A stretch of DNA of 64,000 nucleotides, taken from Dietzia natronolimnaea. GTDB taxonomy: Bacteria > Actinomycetota > Actinomycetes > Mycobacteriales > Mycobacteriaceae. The notes beneath the pieces are model-generated. The model did no database searches, was not told the origin of the DNA, and saw nothing but the letters and a program-made list of their open reading frames with translations. The stretch lies in NCBI RefSeq assembly GCF_039525805.1, contig NZ_BAAAHZ010000014.1; one strand, 5' to 3'. Shown in pieces: positions 37,865-46,760 of this stretch. The translations under genes were made by a program, and so were the position numbers. Positions within the stretch are counted from its first letter, which is position 1. Each line of letters begins with the position of its first letter.

Positions 37865-38797
37865 ATGGAGCCGTCACTGCACCGACTCAGACTGCTCCGC
37901 GAACTCGAGCGTCGCGGGACCGTGACCGCCGTCGCCGGGGCCCTGGACTACACGGTCTCCGCTGTGTCCCAACAGCTCGCTCTTCTCGAACGGGAGGCGG
38001 GGACCCCCCTGTTCGAGCGTCGTGGCCGCCGGATCGGGCTCACCGAGGCCGGGTTGGTCCTGGCCGGGCACGCGGAGACCATCCTGGCCGCGGTGGAGGA
38101 CGCCGGGCACGCGATGGAATCGGCCCGGGCCGGGGTCGGGACGACCCTCACGGCCGGGGTCTGGGCATCGGTGGCCACGACCCTGCTGCCCGCCGGGATC
38201 CGGGTGCTCGCCCGGGACCACCCGGGGATCGAGGTGCGCAGCCGCGAGCTCGCCCCGGAGGACACCACGGGCGCGGTCCGGGACGGCTCCCTCGACCTGG
38301 CCTTCGTCCTGGACTACTCCAGCTACACGATGGCCCGGGTCCCCGAGCTCACCCGGACACCCATCGCCGTGGAGTCACTGCACCTCGTGGCCCCCCGCGG
38401 GTCGATCGACGCCGGCGAGGTGGCGCTGCGCGACTTCGCGGGCAAGCCCTGGGTCCTGGCCCACCCGCGCTCGCACTTCGGCAGGGCGGTGCGGCTCGCC
38501 TGCCGGGAGGCGGGGTTCGAGCCGGACATCCGTCACGAGGCCGGTGAGCAGTCGACCGCACTCGCCCTGGTCGCCGCGGGCCTCGGCGTGACCCTGGCCT
38601 CCGACCTCGGGCTGGGCACCTCGACCGCCGAGGTGGACGTGCTGCCACTGAGCGACACCCTGACCAGGACGGTCTCGATCGCGTACCGGGAGCGGGACGC
38701 CCGGCGTCGACCCCTACGGGCCTTCGTCGACGCGTTCACCGAGGCCGCCCTCGGCCTGGGGCTCGACGCCGCGGAGGCGCGACCGGTCAGCCGCTGA
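37865..38797 (+). CDS. LysR-family transcriptional regulator
   Basis: The 310-residue protein has an N-terminal HTH (LRLLRELERRGTVTAVAGAL, then VSQQLALLEREAGTPLFERRGR) and a periplasmic-binding-like effector domain. It is divergent from the amino-acid dehydrogenase and probably activates it in response to an amino or keto acid, with autoregulation (inference from layout). TACGCT ends 7 nt before the ATG, suggesting a leaderless transcript. Its 3' end overlaps the convergent dehydrogenase gene by 11 nt. Confidence 0.9.
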   Translation: MEPSLHRLRLLRELERRGTVTAVAGALDYTVSAVSQQLALLEREAGTPLFERRGRRIGLTEAGLVLAGHAETILAAVEDAGHAMESARAGVGTTLTAGVWASVATTLLPAGIRVLARDHPGIEVRSRELAPEDTTGAVRDGSLDLAFVLDYSSYTMARVPELTRTPIAVESLHLVAPRGSIDAGEVALRDFAGKPWVLAHPRSHFGRAVRLACREAGFEPDIRHEAGEQSTALALVAAGLGVTLASDLGLGTSTAEVDVLPLSDTLTRTVSIAYRERDARRRPLRAFVDAFTEAALGLGLDAAEARPVSR

Positions 38798-39776
38798 CGT
38801 ATCCCCGGCTCTTGTCGACCAGCGGACCGGGCTCGCCGCCGCCCGCCCAGGTGCGCAGGTGGTGGAGGAACTGCTCCGAGAGGGTGTCCCGCCAGCCCAC
38901 CACGTCGCCCGACATGTGGGGGCTGACGTGCGCGCCGTCGAGGGTCCACAGCGGGTCGCCGCCGGGGAGCGGTTCGACGACGAGGACGTCCAGGTGCGCC
39001 GAGAGTCTGCCCGCCGCGATCTCCTGCGTGAGGGCCTCCTGGTCCACCAGTTGGCCCCGCCCCACGTTGATCACATGGGCGCCGTCCGGGAGCGCCGCCA
39101 ACTCGGCCGGCCCGAGCATCCCGCGGGTGGCCTCGGTCAACGGGGCCACCATGACCAGGTGGTCGACATCGCCCAGGTGCTCGGCCAGTCGGGCCGAGTC
39201 CAGGACGACGCCGAAGTCCTCGTCGTCGTCGGAGGCTCGACGTCCCGCCCCGCGGACGTCCACGCCCACCGCCCTGAGCAGCCGCGCGGTGGCCCGGCCT
39301 ATCCCCCCGGTCCCCACGACGAGGGCGCGGCGTCCCGCCACGCGGGTGGTCTCGCGGTGGCGCCACACCCCGGCGCGCTGCAGTGCCTCCGTCCGGTGCA
39401 GCTGCTTGTCGTGGGCGAGGACGCAGGCCAGGACGTACTCCGCGATGGGCCCGTCGAACACCCCACGCGCGTTGGTGACCAGGACGTCGGAGTCGCGCAG
39501 CTCGTCGAACAGCAGCGTGTCGACCCCGGCGGCGGCCACATGGACCCATCGCAGCGCGTCGGCGGCGTGCCAGGCGGAGGCCAACGCGTCGGAGAAGATG
39601 TCCCACACGAACAGCACCTCGGCGCCCGGCAGCGCCTCGGCCAGGGTGTCGGCGGTGCACTCCCGCACGTCGGCGAGTCCGCGGAGTTCGTCCAGGTGGG
39701 TGGGCGGGACGACGCCGTCGGCGGTGAGGAGGACGACTGTCGGTCGCGCGTGCGGGGACCGGTGCTGCTGCGTCAT
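38787..39776 (-). CDS. D-isomer-specific 2-hydroxyacid dehydrogenase
   Basis: This 329-residue NAD(P)-dependent enzyme interconverts a 2-hydroxy acid and a 2-oxo acid. It has the Rossmann motif VVGTGGIGRATARLLRAVG, the substrate Arg in INVGRGQLVD, and the catalytic His in HVSPHMSGD. The substrate is unknown; glyoxylate/hydroxypyruvate-like or 2-oxoglutarate-like acids are possible. The ATG at 39776 begins at the conserved N terminus after a disordered start. It is divergent from the aminotransferase gene, sharing the GntR-type operator at 39821, which links it to the same regulon. Confidence 0.85.
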   Translation of the reverse strand: MTQQHRSPHARPTVVLLTADGVVPPTHLDELRGLADVRECTADTLAEALPGAEVLFVWDIFSDALASAWHAADALRWVHVAAAGVDTLLFDELRDSDVLVTNARGVFDGPIAEYVLACVLAHDKQLHRTEALQRAGVWRHRETTRVAGRRALVVGTGGIGRATARLLRAVGVDVRGAGRRASDDDEDFGVVLDSARLAEHLGDVDHLVMVAPLTEATRGMLGPAELAALPDGAHVINVGRGQLVDQEALTQEIAAGRLSAHLDVLVVEPLPGGDPLWTLDGAHVSPHMSGDVVGWRDTLSEQFLHHLRTWAGGGEPGPLVDKSRGYVSG

Positions 39777-39820
39777 GGACACACCGTAGCGTGCCCGCGA
39801 CAGCCCCCCGCAGATCGTCG

Positions 39821-39855
39821 GATTGTTGACAATCTGCCCGGAGGGGTCACACACT
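39821..39855 (+). promoter_or_regulatory. GntR/FCD operator GATTGTTGACAATC over a consensus promoter
   Basis: The 14-nt palindrome at 39821-39834 overlaps a perfect -35 TTGACA (39826-39831). An 18-nt spacer and CACACT (39850-39855) follow, ending 6 nt before the aminotransferase ATG. The same palindrome, with CG in the centre, precedes the amidase-gntR operon. FCD-type GntR regulators commonly bind TTGT-N2-ACAA-like sites. Confidence 0.72.
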
Positions 39856-39861
39856 GGCCCC

Positions 39862-41151
39862 ATGACCGCGCATCTGTCGCCCCTTCTCAAGCAGGCCACG
39901 CCCGTCGTGGTGGACCACGCCCTCGGCTCGTGGATCCACGGCACCGACGGCCGCGACTACCTGGACTTCACGACCGGCATCGGCGTGACCAGCACCGGCC
40001 ACTGCCACCCCGACGTGGTCGCCGCCGCGCGGGAGCAGTGCGGGAAGATCATCCACGCGCAGTACACGACCGTCATGCACCAACCGCTGCTGCAACTGAC
40101 GGAGAAGCTCGGCGACCACCTGCCCGAGGGGATCGATTCGGTCTTCTACGCCAACTCCGGCTCCGAGGCGGTCGAGGCCGCCGTCCGGCTGGCCCGCATG
40201 GCCACCGGCCGGCCCAACATCGTCACCGTCCAGGGCGGCTTCCACGGACGCACCGTCGCCGCCGCGAGCCTCACCACCGCCGGGACGCGCTTCTCCGCCG
40301 GCTTCTCCCCCCTCATGGGCGGGGTGGTGATGACCCCGTTCCCGCACGCCCTGCGGCACGGGTGGAGCGAGGACGACGCGATCGACTTCGCGCTCGCCGA
40401 GCTGGACTACCTCATGGCCTCCCGTGTCGACGCCCGCGAGATCGCGGCGTTCCTCATCGAGCCCGTGCTCGGCGACGGCGGCTACATGGCCACCCCGCCG
40501 CGCTACTTGCAGGGGCTGCGCGACCGAGCCGACCGGATCGGTGCGCTGCTCGTGCTCGACGAGGTCCAGGCCGGCATCGGGCGCACCGGCCGGTTCTGGG
40601 GCCACCAGCACACCGAGGGCCTGGTCCCGGACGTCATCATCACCGCCAAGGGGATCGCCTCGGGCTTCCCCATCTCCGCGATCGCCGCTCCCGAGGCGAT
40701 CATGGCCAAGGCCTGGCCCGGATCGCAGGGCGGCACCTACGGCGGCAACGCCGTGGCGGCCGCGGCGGGCGTGGCGACCCTCGGGGTGGTCGCCAGGGAG
40801 GGTCTGGTGGCCAACTCCGCCGAGCGCGGAACCCAACTCCTCGAGGGACTGCGGCGTAGCCTCGGCGACGTGAGCGAGATCTGCGACATCCGCGGGACCG
40901 GGCTCATGCTGGGCGTCGAGTTCGGTGACCCCACCGCTCCCGCGGGCAGTGCCGGTGCGGTGGAGGCCGCCCGCCTGGCCGGAGCGGTCCAGCAGGCGTG
41001 CATCGACGAGGATCTGCTCACCCTCACCTGTGGCCCCACGGGCTCGGTGGTACGCCTCATCCCCGCGCTGGTGGTGACCGCCGACGAGGTCGACGCCGGC
41101 GTCGAGCGGTTCACCCGCGCGGTCCACCGGGTGTGCGACGGGGCGGCGTGA
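39862..41151 (+). CDS. Class III omega-aminotransferase, GabT-like
   Basis: This PLP enzyme moves the terminal amino group of an omega-amino acid (such as 4-aminobutyrate) to a 2-oxo acid. The 429-residue protein has FTTGIGVTSTGHCHP, FYANSGSEAVEAAVRLAR, GGFHGRTVAAASLT, LLVLDEVQAGIGRTG and the Schiff-base lysine K263 in TAKGIASG. It is the first gene of a three-gene coupled operon: its stop overlaps the YdiJ-type gene by 4 nt. Succinate-semialdehyde-type dehydrogenase two genes later supports a GABA-like substrate (inference). Confidence 0.88.
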   Translation: MTAHLSPLLKQATPVVVDHALGSWIHGTDGRDYLDFTTGIGVTSTGHCHPDVVAAAREQCGKIIHAQYTTVMHQPLLQLTEKLGDHLPEGIDSVFYANSGSEAVEAAVRLARMATGRPNIVTVQGGFHGRTVAAASLTTAGTRFSAGFSPLMGGVVMTPFPHALRHGWSEDDAIDFALAELDYLMASRVDAREIAAFLIEPVLGDGGYMATPPRYLQGLRDRADRIGALLVLDEVQAGIGRTGRFWGHQHTEGLVPDVIITAKGIASGFPISAIAAPEAIMAKAWPGSQGGTYGGNAVAAAAGVATLGVVAREGLVANSAERGTQLLEGLRRSLGDVSEICDIRGTGLMLGVEFGDPTAPAGSAGAVEAARLAGAVQQACIDEDLLTLTCGPTGSVVRLIPALVVTADEVDAGVERFTRAVHRVCDGAA

Positions 41152-44100
41152 CCTCCCGCGTCGCGCCGGCCACGCGCGGGCAGGCGCACGCGGGCGCCGA
41201 CGGACGGGTGGGCGCGCTCGTGGATGCGCTCGTCGGCGCGGGCCTCGCGCCCGAGTCGGACCCCCGCCGGATCGCCGAATACTCCTACGACGCCTCCAAC
41301 TACCGGGTCGTGCCGGCGGCCGTGCTGTTCCCCCGCTCGGAGTCCGAGGTCGCCACCGCGCTGGCCGTGTGCCACCGACTGGGCGTGCCGGCCACCGCGC
41401 GCGGCGGCGGGACGTCCATGGCCGGCAACGCGATCGGCACCGGGCTGGTGATCGACCTGTCCCGGCACATGAACCGGGTCCTCGGGGTGGACGAGGGCGC
41501 CCGGACCGTCACCGCCGAGGCCGGGTGCGTGCTGACGGCCCTGCGCGCGGCCGTCCACGCCGCCACGGACGAACGCCTGACCTTCGCCCCCGATCCGTCC
41601 AGCCAGTCCCGGGCGTGCCTGGGCGGGGCGATCGGCAACGACGCCTGCGGCAACCATTCGGTGCGCCACGGCAGGACCGCGGACCACGTGGTGTCGCTGC
41701 GGATCGTCACCGCCGACGGCCTGCGCCTGACCGCGACGCGCACCGGGGTCGAGGCCACCGACCCGTCGGACGCGGCGGCCACGGCCCGGGCCGAGCACCT
41801 CGACGCGCAGCTGCGCGACCTCGCCGCCGACCACCTGGCCGCCATCCGCACCGAGCTCGGCCGTCTACCCCGCCAGGTGTCGGGGTACCACCTGCGCCAC
41901 CTGCTGCCCGAGGAGGGCTTCGACGTCGCGCGCTCCCTCGTGGGCTCCGAGGGCACGTGCGCGGTGGTCACCGCCGCGACCATGCGCGCGGTCCCGCGGT
42001 CCGCTCGGACCGGGCTGCTGGTGGTGGGTTACGCCGACGTGGTGGACGCCGCCCGGGACGTCCCCGCGATCCTGCGGCACCACCCCACCGCGGTCGAGGG
42101 TATCGACGAGGTGATCGTCGAGACCATGCGCGAGCGGCGCGGCGCCGACGCCGTGGCGGCCCTCCCCGCGGGCAGGGCGTGGCTGTTCGTCGAACTCGAC
42201 GAGGACGGCGCCCCAGCCGGCGCCACTGCCGACGCCACAGCCGACGACGCGGCCGGCGCCGCGGACGGGACGCTCGACGACCGGGTCGCCGGACTGGCTG
42301 CGGATCTCACCGGAACCGGCCACGCCGTCGAGTCGCTCGTCGTGACGGATCCGGTGGCCCGCGCCGACCTCTGGCGGGTACGCGAGGACGGCGCCGGGCT
42401 GAGCTCGAGACTCACCGACCCCTCGACCGGGGCGACCATCGAGTCCTGGCCCGGCTGGGAGGACTCGGCCGTGGCACCCGACCGGCTGGCCGACTACCTC
42501 GCCGACTTCCGGCGGCTGCTCGACCGGCACGGCCTCACCGGGGTCATGTACGGGCACTTCGGGGCCGGGTGCATGCACATCCGCATCAGCTTCGACCTGC
42601 GGTCCGAGGAGGGCCGGGGCGTCATGCGGGCCTTCTGCACCGATGCCGCCCACCTGGTGGTGAGCCACGGCGGCTCGCTCTCCGGGGAACACGGTGACGG
42701 CCGGGCCCGCTCGGAACTGCTGCCGGTCATGTACTCCCCCGAGATGCTGGACACCTTCGCCCGCTTCGCCCGCATCTGGGACCCCGCGGGGATCCTGGCC
42801 CCGGGCGGGCTGACCGCCACGCGACCCCTCGACGCCGACCTCGCCCTGGCCGGGGTGGGTCGCCGCGACCTGGGACTGCTGACCTCCGCCGACGGCGCAC
42901 ACCCCGTGCAGGCCTGCATCGGGGTGGGCCGGTGCCGCACCTCCACCGGCGGGGTGATGTGCCCGTCTTTCCGCGCCACCGGGGACGAGAAGGACTCGAC
43001 CCGGGGTCGGGCCCGGGTCCTGCAGGAGGTGGTGCGCGGGACGCTGCCCGTCGACGACCCGGCGGTCGAGGACTCGCTCGACCTGTGCCTGGCGTGCAAG
43101 GCCTGTTCCTCGGACTGTCCCACCGGCGTGGACATGGCCACCTACAAATCCGAGGTCCTGCACCGCCGTTACCGGCGCCGGGTCAGGCCGATGGCACACT
43201 ACTCACTCGGCTTGTTGCCGCTGTGGCTCCGCGGGACGGTCCGCGCCGCCGGGCCGCTCAACGCCCTACTGGGCACCCGCGCCGGCCGCGCCGCGGCACG
43301 GATGGGCGGCCTGAGCACCGAGCGCACCATGCCCCGCTTCGCGTCCGCGCGCGAGCTGCACGAGGAGCTCGACCGGGTACCGCAGAGCGTGTGGACCGTC
43401 CGCGAGCCGGAGCCGGGGCGCACCTCCGCGGAGGTCGTGTTGTTCCTCGACTCGTTCACCCGCGGACTGCGCCCCGCGGTCGCCGGGGCCGCCGCGCGCG
43501 TGCTGGGCGGCGCGCACACCTCCGTCGCCTGCACCGCCGACCAGTGCTGCGGGCTGACCCACGTCACGACAGGCAGGCTCTCCGCGGCACGTCGCACCAT
43601 GAGCGCGACCGCCCGGCATCTCGACGCGATCCGCGGGCCGGACGGGGGCGAGGTCCCCGTCGTCGTCGTCGAACCCAGCTGCGCGGCCACCCTCCGCGAG
43701 GACCTCCCCCGCCTGCTCGCCGACACCCCCGACGCCGACGCCGCCCGCCGCGTCGCGGCCCGCGTCCGGTCGGCGGCCGATCACCTGGGCCGCCTCGCCG
43801 GCGAGGGGCGCGCCCCCGCCTGGCCCCGCGGCGCGGCCCCGGACCGGGTCACCGTGCAGACCCATTGCCACGAGTACGCGACGTTCGGCAACCGCGTGCA
43901 GAGGGCGACGCTCACCGCGCTCGGCGTGGGGTCGGTCAGGGAGGCCACCGGCTGCTGCGGCGTCGCCGGGGACTTCGGGTTCACCGCCGGCCACGAGGCC
44001 GTCACCGCGGCCGTCGCCGAGCAGGCCCTGGCCCCGGCCCTGCGGGCGGACCCGGACGCCCCCGTGCTCACCGACGGATTCTCCTGCGCCACCCAGGTCG

Positions 44101-44234
44101 ACCACCTGGGCGCCACCGACCCCACCACCGGATCCGGCCGCGCCGGCCGGCACCTGTTCGAACTGCTCGACCCGGACCCTCGTCCACGCCCCGTACCCAG
44201 CCCCAGCCCCGCGCCCACCAGGAGGCCCACATGA
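41148..44234 (+). CDS. FAD-linked/Fe-S D-2-hydroxyacid dehydrogenase, YdiJ-like
   Basis: The 1028-residue protein joins a PCMH-type FAD domain (about 35-220: PATARGGGTSMAGNAIG, SSQSRACLGGAIGNDACGNHS), a FAD-oxidase C-terminal domain (to about 560: MYGHFGAGCMHIR, GEHGDGRARSELL), two Fe-S motifs (CIGVGRC near 590; CLACKACSSDCP near 647) and CCG cysteine-rich domains (CTADQCCGLTH, TGCCGVAGDFGF). E. coli YdiJ, of this architecture, oxidises D-2-hydroxyglutarate. Electrons probably go to the respiratory chain. The GTG start overlaps the aminotransferase stop, and the stop overlaps the next ATG, each by 4 nt. An Asp/Ala-rich insertion near residues 355-380 is not conserved-looking. Confidence 0.87.
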   Translation: MTSRVAPATRGQAHAGADGRVGALVDALVGAGLAPESDPRRIAEYSYDASNYRVVPAAVLFPRSESEVATALAVCHRLGVPATARGGGTSMAGNAIGTGLVIDLSRHMNRVLGVDEGARTVTAEAGCVLTALRAAVHAATDERLTFAPDPSSQSRACLGGAIGNDACGNHSVRHGRTADHVVSLRIVTADGLRLTATRTGVEATDPSDAAATARAEHLDAQLRDLAADHLAAIRTELGRLPRQVSGYHLRHLLPEEGFDVARSLVGSEGTCAVVTAATMRAVPRSARTGLLVVGYADVVDAARDVPAILRHHPTAVEGIDEVIVETMRERRGADAVAALPAGRAWLFVELDEDGAPAGATADATADDAAGAADGTLDDRVAGLAADLTGTGHAVESLVVTDPVARADLWRVREDGAGLSSRLTDPSTGATIESWPGWEDSAVAPDRLADYLADFRRLLDRHGLTGVMYGHFGAGCMHIRISFDLRSEEGRGVMRAFCTDAAHLVVSHGGSLSGEHGDGRARSELLPVMYSPEMLDTFARFARIWDPAGILAPGGLTATRPLDADLALAGVGRRDLGLLTSADGAHPVQACIGVGRCRTSTGGVMCPSFRATGDEKDSTRGRARVLQEVVRGTLPVDDPAVEDSLDLCLACKACSSDCPTGVDMATYKSEVLHRRYRRRVRPMAHYSLGLLPLWLRGTVRAAGPLNALLGTRAGRAAARMGGLSTERTMPRFASARELHEELDRVPQSVWTVREPEPGRTSAEVVLFLDSFTRGLRPAVAGAAARVLGGAHTSVACTADQCCGLTHVTTGRLSAARRTMSATARHLDAIRGPDGGEVPVVVVEPSCAATLREDLPRLLADTPDADAARRVAARVRSAADHLGRLAGEGRAPAWPRGAAPDRVTVQTHCHEYATFGNRVQRATLTALGVGSVREATGCCGVAGDFGFTAGHEAVTAAVAEQALAPALRADPDAPVLTDGFSCATQVDHLGATDPTTGSGRAGRHLFELLDPDPRPRPVPSPSPAPTRRPT

Positions 44235-45694
44235 CCCGATCCGTCACCGACATCATCGCCGCGCTCGGCACCGGCGTCCACGTGGACGGGGCCTGGCGCG
44301 ACGCGGCCTCCGGCGCCACCTTCGAGGTGGTCAACCCCGCGACCGGTGAGTCCATCGCGACCGTCGCCGACGGCGGGGCCGAGGACGCGGCCGCCGCGAT
44401 CGAGGCCGCCGGGCGGACGCAGCCGGAGTGGGCGGCCGTGCCCGCCCGCGACCGGGCCGAGATCCTGCGCCGCGCGTACGAGCTGATCCTCGACCGCGCC
44501 GACGAGCTGGCGCTGCTCATGACCACCGAGATGGGCAAACCGCTGGCGGAGGCCAAGGGCGAGGTCACCTACGGGGCCGAGTTCTTCCGCTGGTTCTCCG
44601 AGGAGGCCTGCCGCATCCGCGGGGACGCCCGCCGTTCGCCCGACGGGAGGACACGTCTCATGGTGACCCACGAACCGGTCGGGCCCTGCATCCTCATCAC
44701 CCCGTGGAACTTCCCCCTGGCCATGGCCACCCGCAAGATCGGCCCGGCCGTCGCCGCCGGCTGCACCATGGTGTTCAAACCGGCCAACCTCACGCCCCTG
44801 ACCTCGCTGTACGTGGTGGACCTCCTGCGCGAGGCGGGGCTCCCCGACGGCGTCCTCAACGTCGTGTGCACCACCGAGCCGGGCAGTGTGGTGGAACCGT
44901 GGATCGACTCCGGGATCGCCCGCAAGCTGTCGTTCACCGGGTCCACGCCGGTCGGCCGGATGCTGCTGGAGCAGTGCGCGCGCGGGGTGCTGCGCACCTC
45001 CATGGAGCTCGGCGGGAACGCCCCGTTCGTGGTGTGCGAGGACGCGGACATGGACACCGCCGTGGCCGCCGCGATGGCCGCCAAGATGCGCAACATGGGC
45101 GAGGCCTGCACGTCGGCCAACCGGATCCTCGTCCACCGTTCGGTTCTGGACGAGTTCGGTCGGCGCCTCACCGAGAAGATGTCCGCCCTGACCGTCGGCG
45201 ACGGCACGCGGGACGGCACCGACGTGGGCCCGTTGGTCGAGGAGAAGGCCGTGGCGAAGGTGGTCGACCTGGTCGACGACGCCGTGGGGCGCGGGGCCGA
45301 GGTGCTGTGCGGCGGATCGCGGACCGAGGGACCCGGGTACTTCTACCCGCCCACCGTCCTGACCGGGGTGGCGGCCGACTCCGACCTGATGTCCACCGAG
45401 ATCTTCGGTCCCGTGGCCGCTCTGATCCCGTTCGACTCCGACGACGAGGCGGTGGCCCTGGCCAACGACACCGAGTTCGGCCTGGTCTCTTACGTGATGA
45501 CCGAGAACCTGGACCGCGCGATGACCATGTCCGAGCGCCTTCAGGCGGGAATGGTGGGCGTCAACACCGGGATCGTCTCCAACCCGGCCGCGCCGTTCGG
45601 TGGCATCAAGCAGTCCGGGCTCGGCCGCGAGGGCGGGCTCACCGGGATCGAGGAGTTCGTGGAGACCAAGCTCGTCGCGATCCCGGTGCGCTGA
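44231..45694 (+). CDS. Succinate-semialdehyde-type aldehyde dehydrogenase, GabD-like
   Basis: This 487-residue NAD(P)-dependent aldehyde dehydrogenase has ITPWNFPLAMATRKIGPA, the catalytic Glu259 (MELGGNAPF) and nucleophile Cys293 (GEACTSANR), and EIFGPVAALIPF. The SMELGGNAPFVV segment and EACTSANRI are typical of succinate-semialdehyde dehydrogenases. Following a GabT-like aminotransferase, it would oxidise the resulting semialdehyde to a dicarboxylate. The ATG overlaps the YdiJ-like stop by 4 nt. Confidence 0.9.
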   Translation: MTRSVTDIIAALGTGVHVDGAWRDAASGATFEVVNPATGESIATVADGGAEDAAAAIEAAGRTQPEWAAVPARDRAEILRRAYELILDRADELALLMTTEMGKPLAEAKGEVTYGAEFFRWFSEEACRIRGDARRSPDGRTRLMVTHEPVGPCILITPWNFPLAMATRKIGPAVAAGCTMVFKPANLTPLTSLYVVDLLREAGLPDGVLNVVCTTEPGSVVEPWIDSGIARKLSFTGSTPVGRMLLEQCARGVLRTSMELGGNAPFVVCEDADMDTAVAAAMAAKMRNMGEACTSANRILVHRSVLDEFGRRLTEKMSALTVGDGTRDGTDVGPLVEEKAVAKVVDLVDDAVGRGAEVLCGGSRTEGPGYFYPPTVLTGVAADSDLMSTEIFGPVAALIPFDSDDEAVALANDTEFGLVSYVMTENLDRAMTMSERLQAGMVGVNTGIVSNPAAPFGGIKQSGLGREGGLTGIEEFVETKLVAIPVR

Positions 45695-45711
45695 TCGCCT
45701 GACGCCCTCCG

Positions 45712-45777
45712 CCGGTGGGCGGTTCGGCGGAAGGCGGAAGGCGGTGGGCGGTCAGCCGGTGGGCGGTCAGCCGGTGC
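45712..45777. repeat. Short tandem repeat at the operon end
   Basis: GGAAGGC and GGTGGGCGGTCAGCC units are repeated two or more times between the aldehyde dehydrogenase and whiB stops. It is GC-rich slippage-type sequence with no clear hairpin. Confidence 0.6.
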
Positions 45778-46039
45778 GGACCCGCCCGGCGAGCCGGTGC
45801 CGCTCGGCCTCGGACATCCCGCCCCAGACGCCGTACAGCTCGCGGTGGGCCACGGCGTGCGCGCGGCACTGTTGGATGACCGGGCACTGCGCGCAGAGCT
45901 TCTTGGCCGCCGTCTCCTTACGCCGGCGCAGGCTCCTCGACTCGTTCTCGGAGTTGTAGAACAGGTCCGGTACGTCCTGGCACATCCCGTACTCTGCCCA
46001 GGCCCATCGTTCGTCGATCCTTCTCGTCGCGGTCGTCAT
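45767..46039 (-). CDS. WhiB-family Fe-S regulator, WhiB3-like
   Basis: The 90-residue protein has the four cluster ligands Cys20, Cys49, Cys52 and Cys58 (C-x2-C-x5-C spacing for the last three) and the WhiB signature GVWGG at 70-74. The region AAKKLCAQCPVIQQCRAHA most resembles WhiB3, which senses redox state and NO through a [4Fe-4S] cluster. The ATG at 46039 is chosen because the family usually starts just before the first cysteine region; an upstream in-frame ATG at 46093 adds 18 residues. It is divergent from a response regulator 94 nt away. Confidence 0.88.
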   Translation of the reverse strand: MTTATRRIDERWAWAEYGMCQDVPDLFYNSENESRSLRRRKETAAKKLCAQCPVIQQCRAHAVAHRELYGVWGGMSEAERHRLAGRVRTG

Positions 46040-46121
46040 GGCACTCCCCCCGTCGGAACCAGCTTCATTCACGCTCGAGGGAGTTCGGCACACCCCCAGG
46101 GGTGGGACGGGTCACAACTGT

Positions 46122-46127
46122 TAAAGT
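46122..46127 (+). promoter_or_regulatory. Leaderless -10 of the response-regulator gene
   Basis: TAAAGT ends 6 nt before the ATG at 46134, placing the transcription start at the initiation codon. Confidence 0.5.
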
Positions 46128-46133
46128 TTCCAG

Positions 46134-46751
46134 ATGTCGGTCAGGGTCTCGGTGGAGAACGACTACACACTGGTCATCGCCGGTGTGCACGCACTGCTGG
46201 CCGCGTACCCCGGCCGCGTGGAGGTCGTGGTGAACGGGCCCGGCTCCCGCGCAGGTGTGCCCGTGGACGTGGTGCTGTTCGATACCTTCGCCTCCCCGGT
46301 CGACTGGCAGGCCCGGTGCTCGGCCATGGCCCTCGACCCGGCGATCGGGGCCGTGGCCGTCTACTCGTTCGTCACGGATCCGCGTGCGGTCGACGAGGCC
46401 TTCGCCTCGGGGGCGACGGGGTATCTGTCCAAATCACTGTCCGGCGAGGAGCTGCTCGGGGCCGTGGAACGGGTCGCGGCGGGTGAGCGGGTGCGCCTGC
46501 TCGGCCGCGACGGCGAGGACACGTCCCCCGGACTGTGGCCGACCGGCGACGTGGGCCTGACCCCCCGGGAGTCGGAGATGCTCGCGCTGATCGCCCAGGG
46601 CCGGTCCAACGAGGAGATCGCCGCGGCCTGCTACCTGTCGATCAACACGGTCAAGACCTACATCCGGGAGGCCTACCGCAAGATCGGGGTGACCACCAGA
46701 CCGCAGGCGGTGGCGTGGGCGATGCGCAGCGGGCTCGCGGTCTCCCGCTGA
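46134..46751 (+). CDS. NarL/LuxR-type orphan response regulator
   Basis: The 205-residue protein has a receiver domain with Asp10 of the acidic pocket, phosphoacceptor Asp50 (VDVVLFDTF) and Lys100 (GYLSKS), so it can probably be phosphorylated. A LuxR HTH (about 140-198: LTPRESEMLALIAQGRSNEE, then SINTVKTYIREAYRKIGV) follows. No histidine kinase gene is nearby, so it is an orphan in this window. It is divergent from whiB. Its 3' end is 9 nt from the convergent gntR gene. Confidence 0.9.
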   Translation: MSVRVSVENDYTLVIAGVHALLAAYPGRVEVVVNGPGSRAGVPVDVVLFDTFASPVDWQARCSAMALDPAIGAVAVYSFVTDPRAVDEAFASGATGYLSKSLSGEELLGAVERVAAGERVRLLGRDGEDTSPGLWPTGDVGLTPRESEMLALIAQGRSNEEIAAACYLSINTVKTYIREAYRKIGVTTRPQAVAWAMRSGLAVSR

Positions 46752-46760
46752 TCGCGCCAC

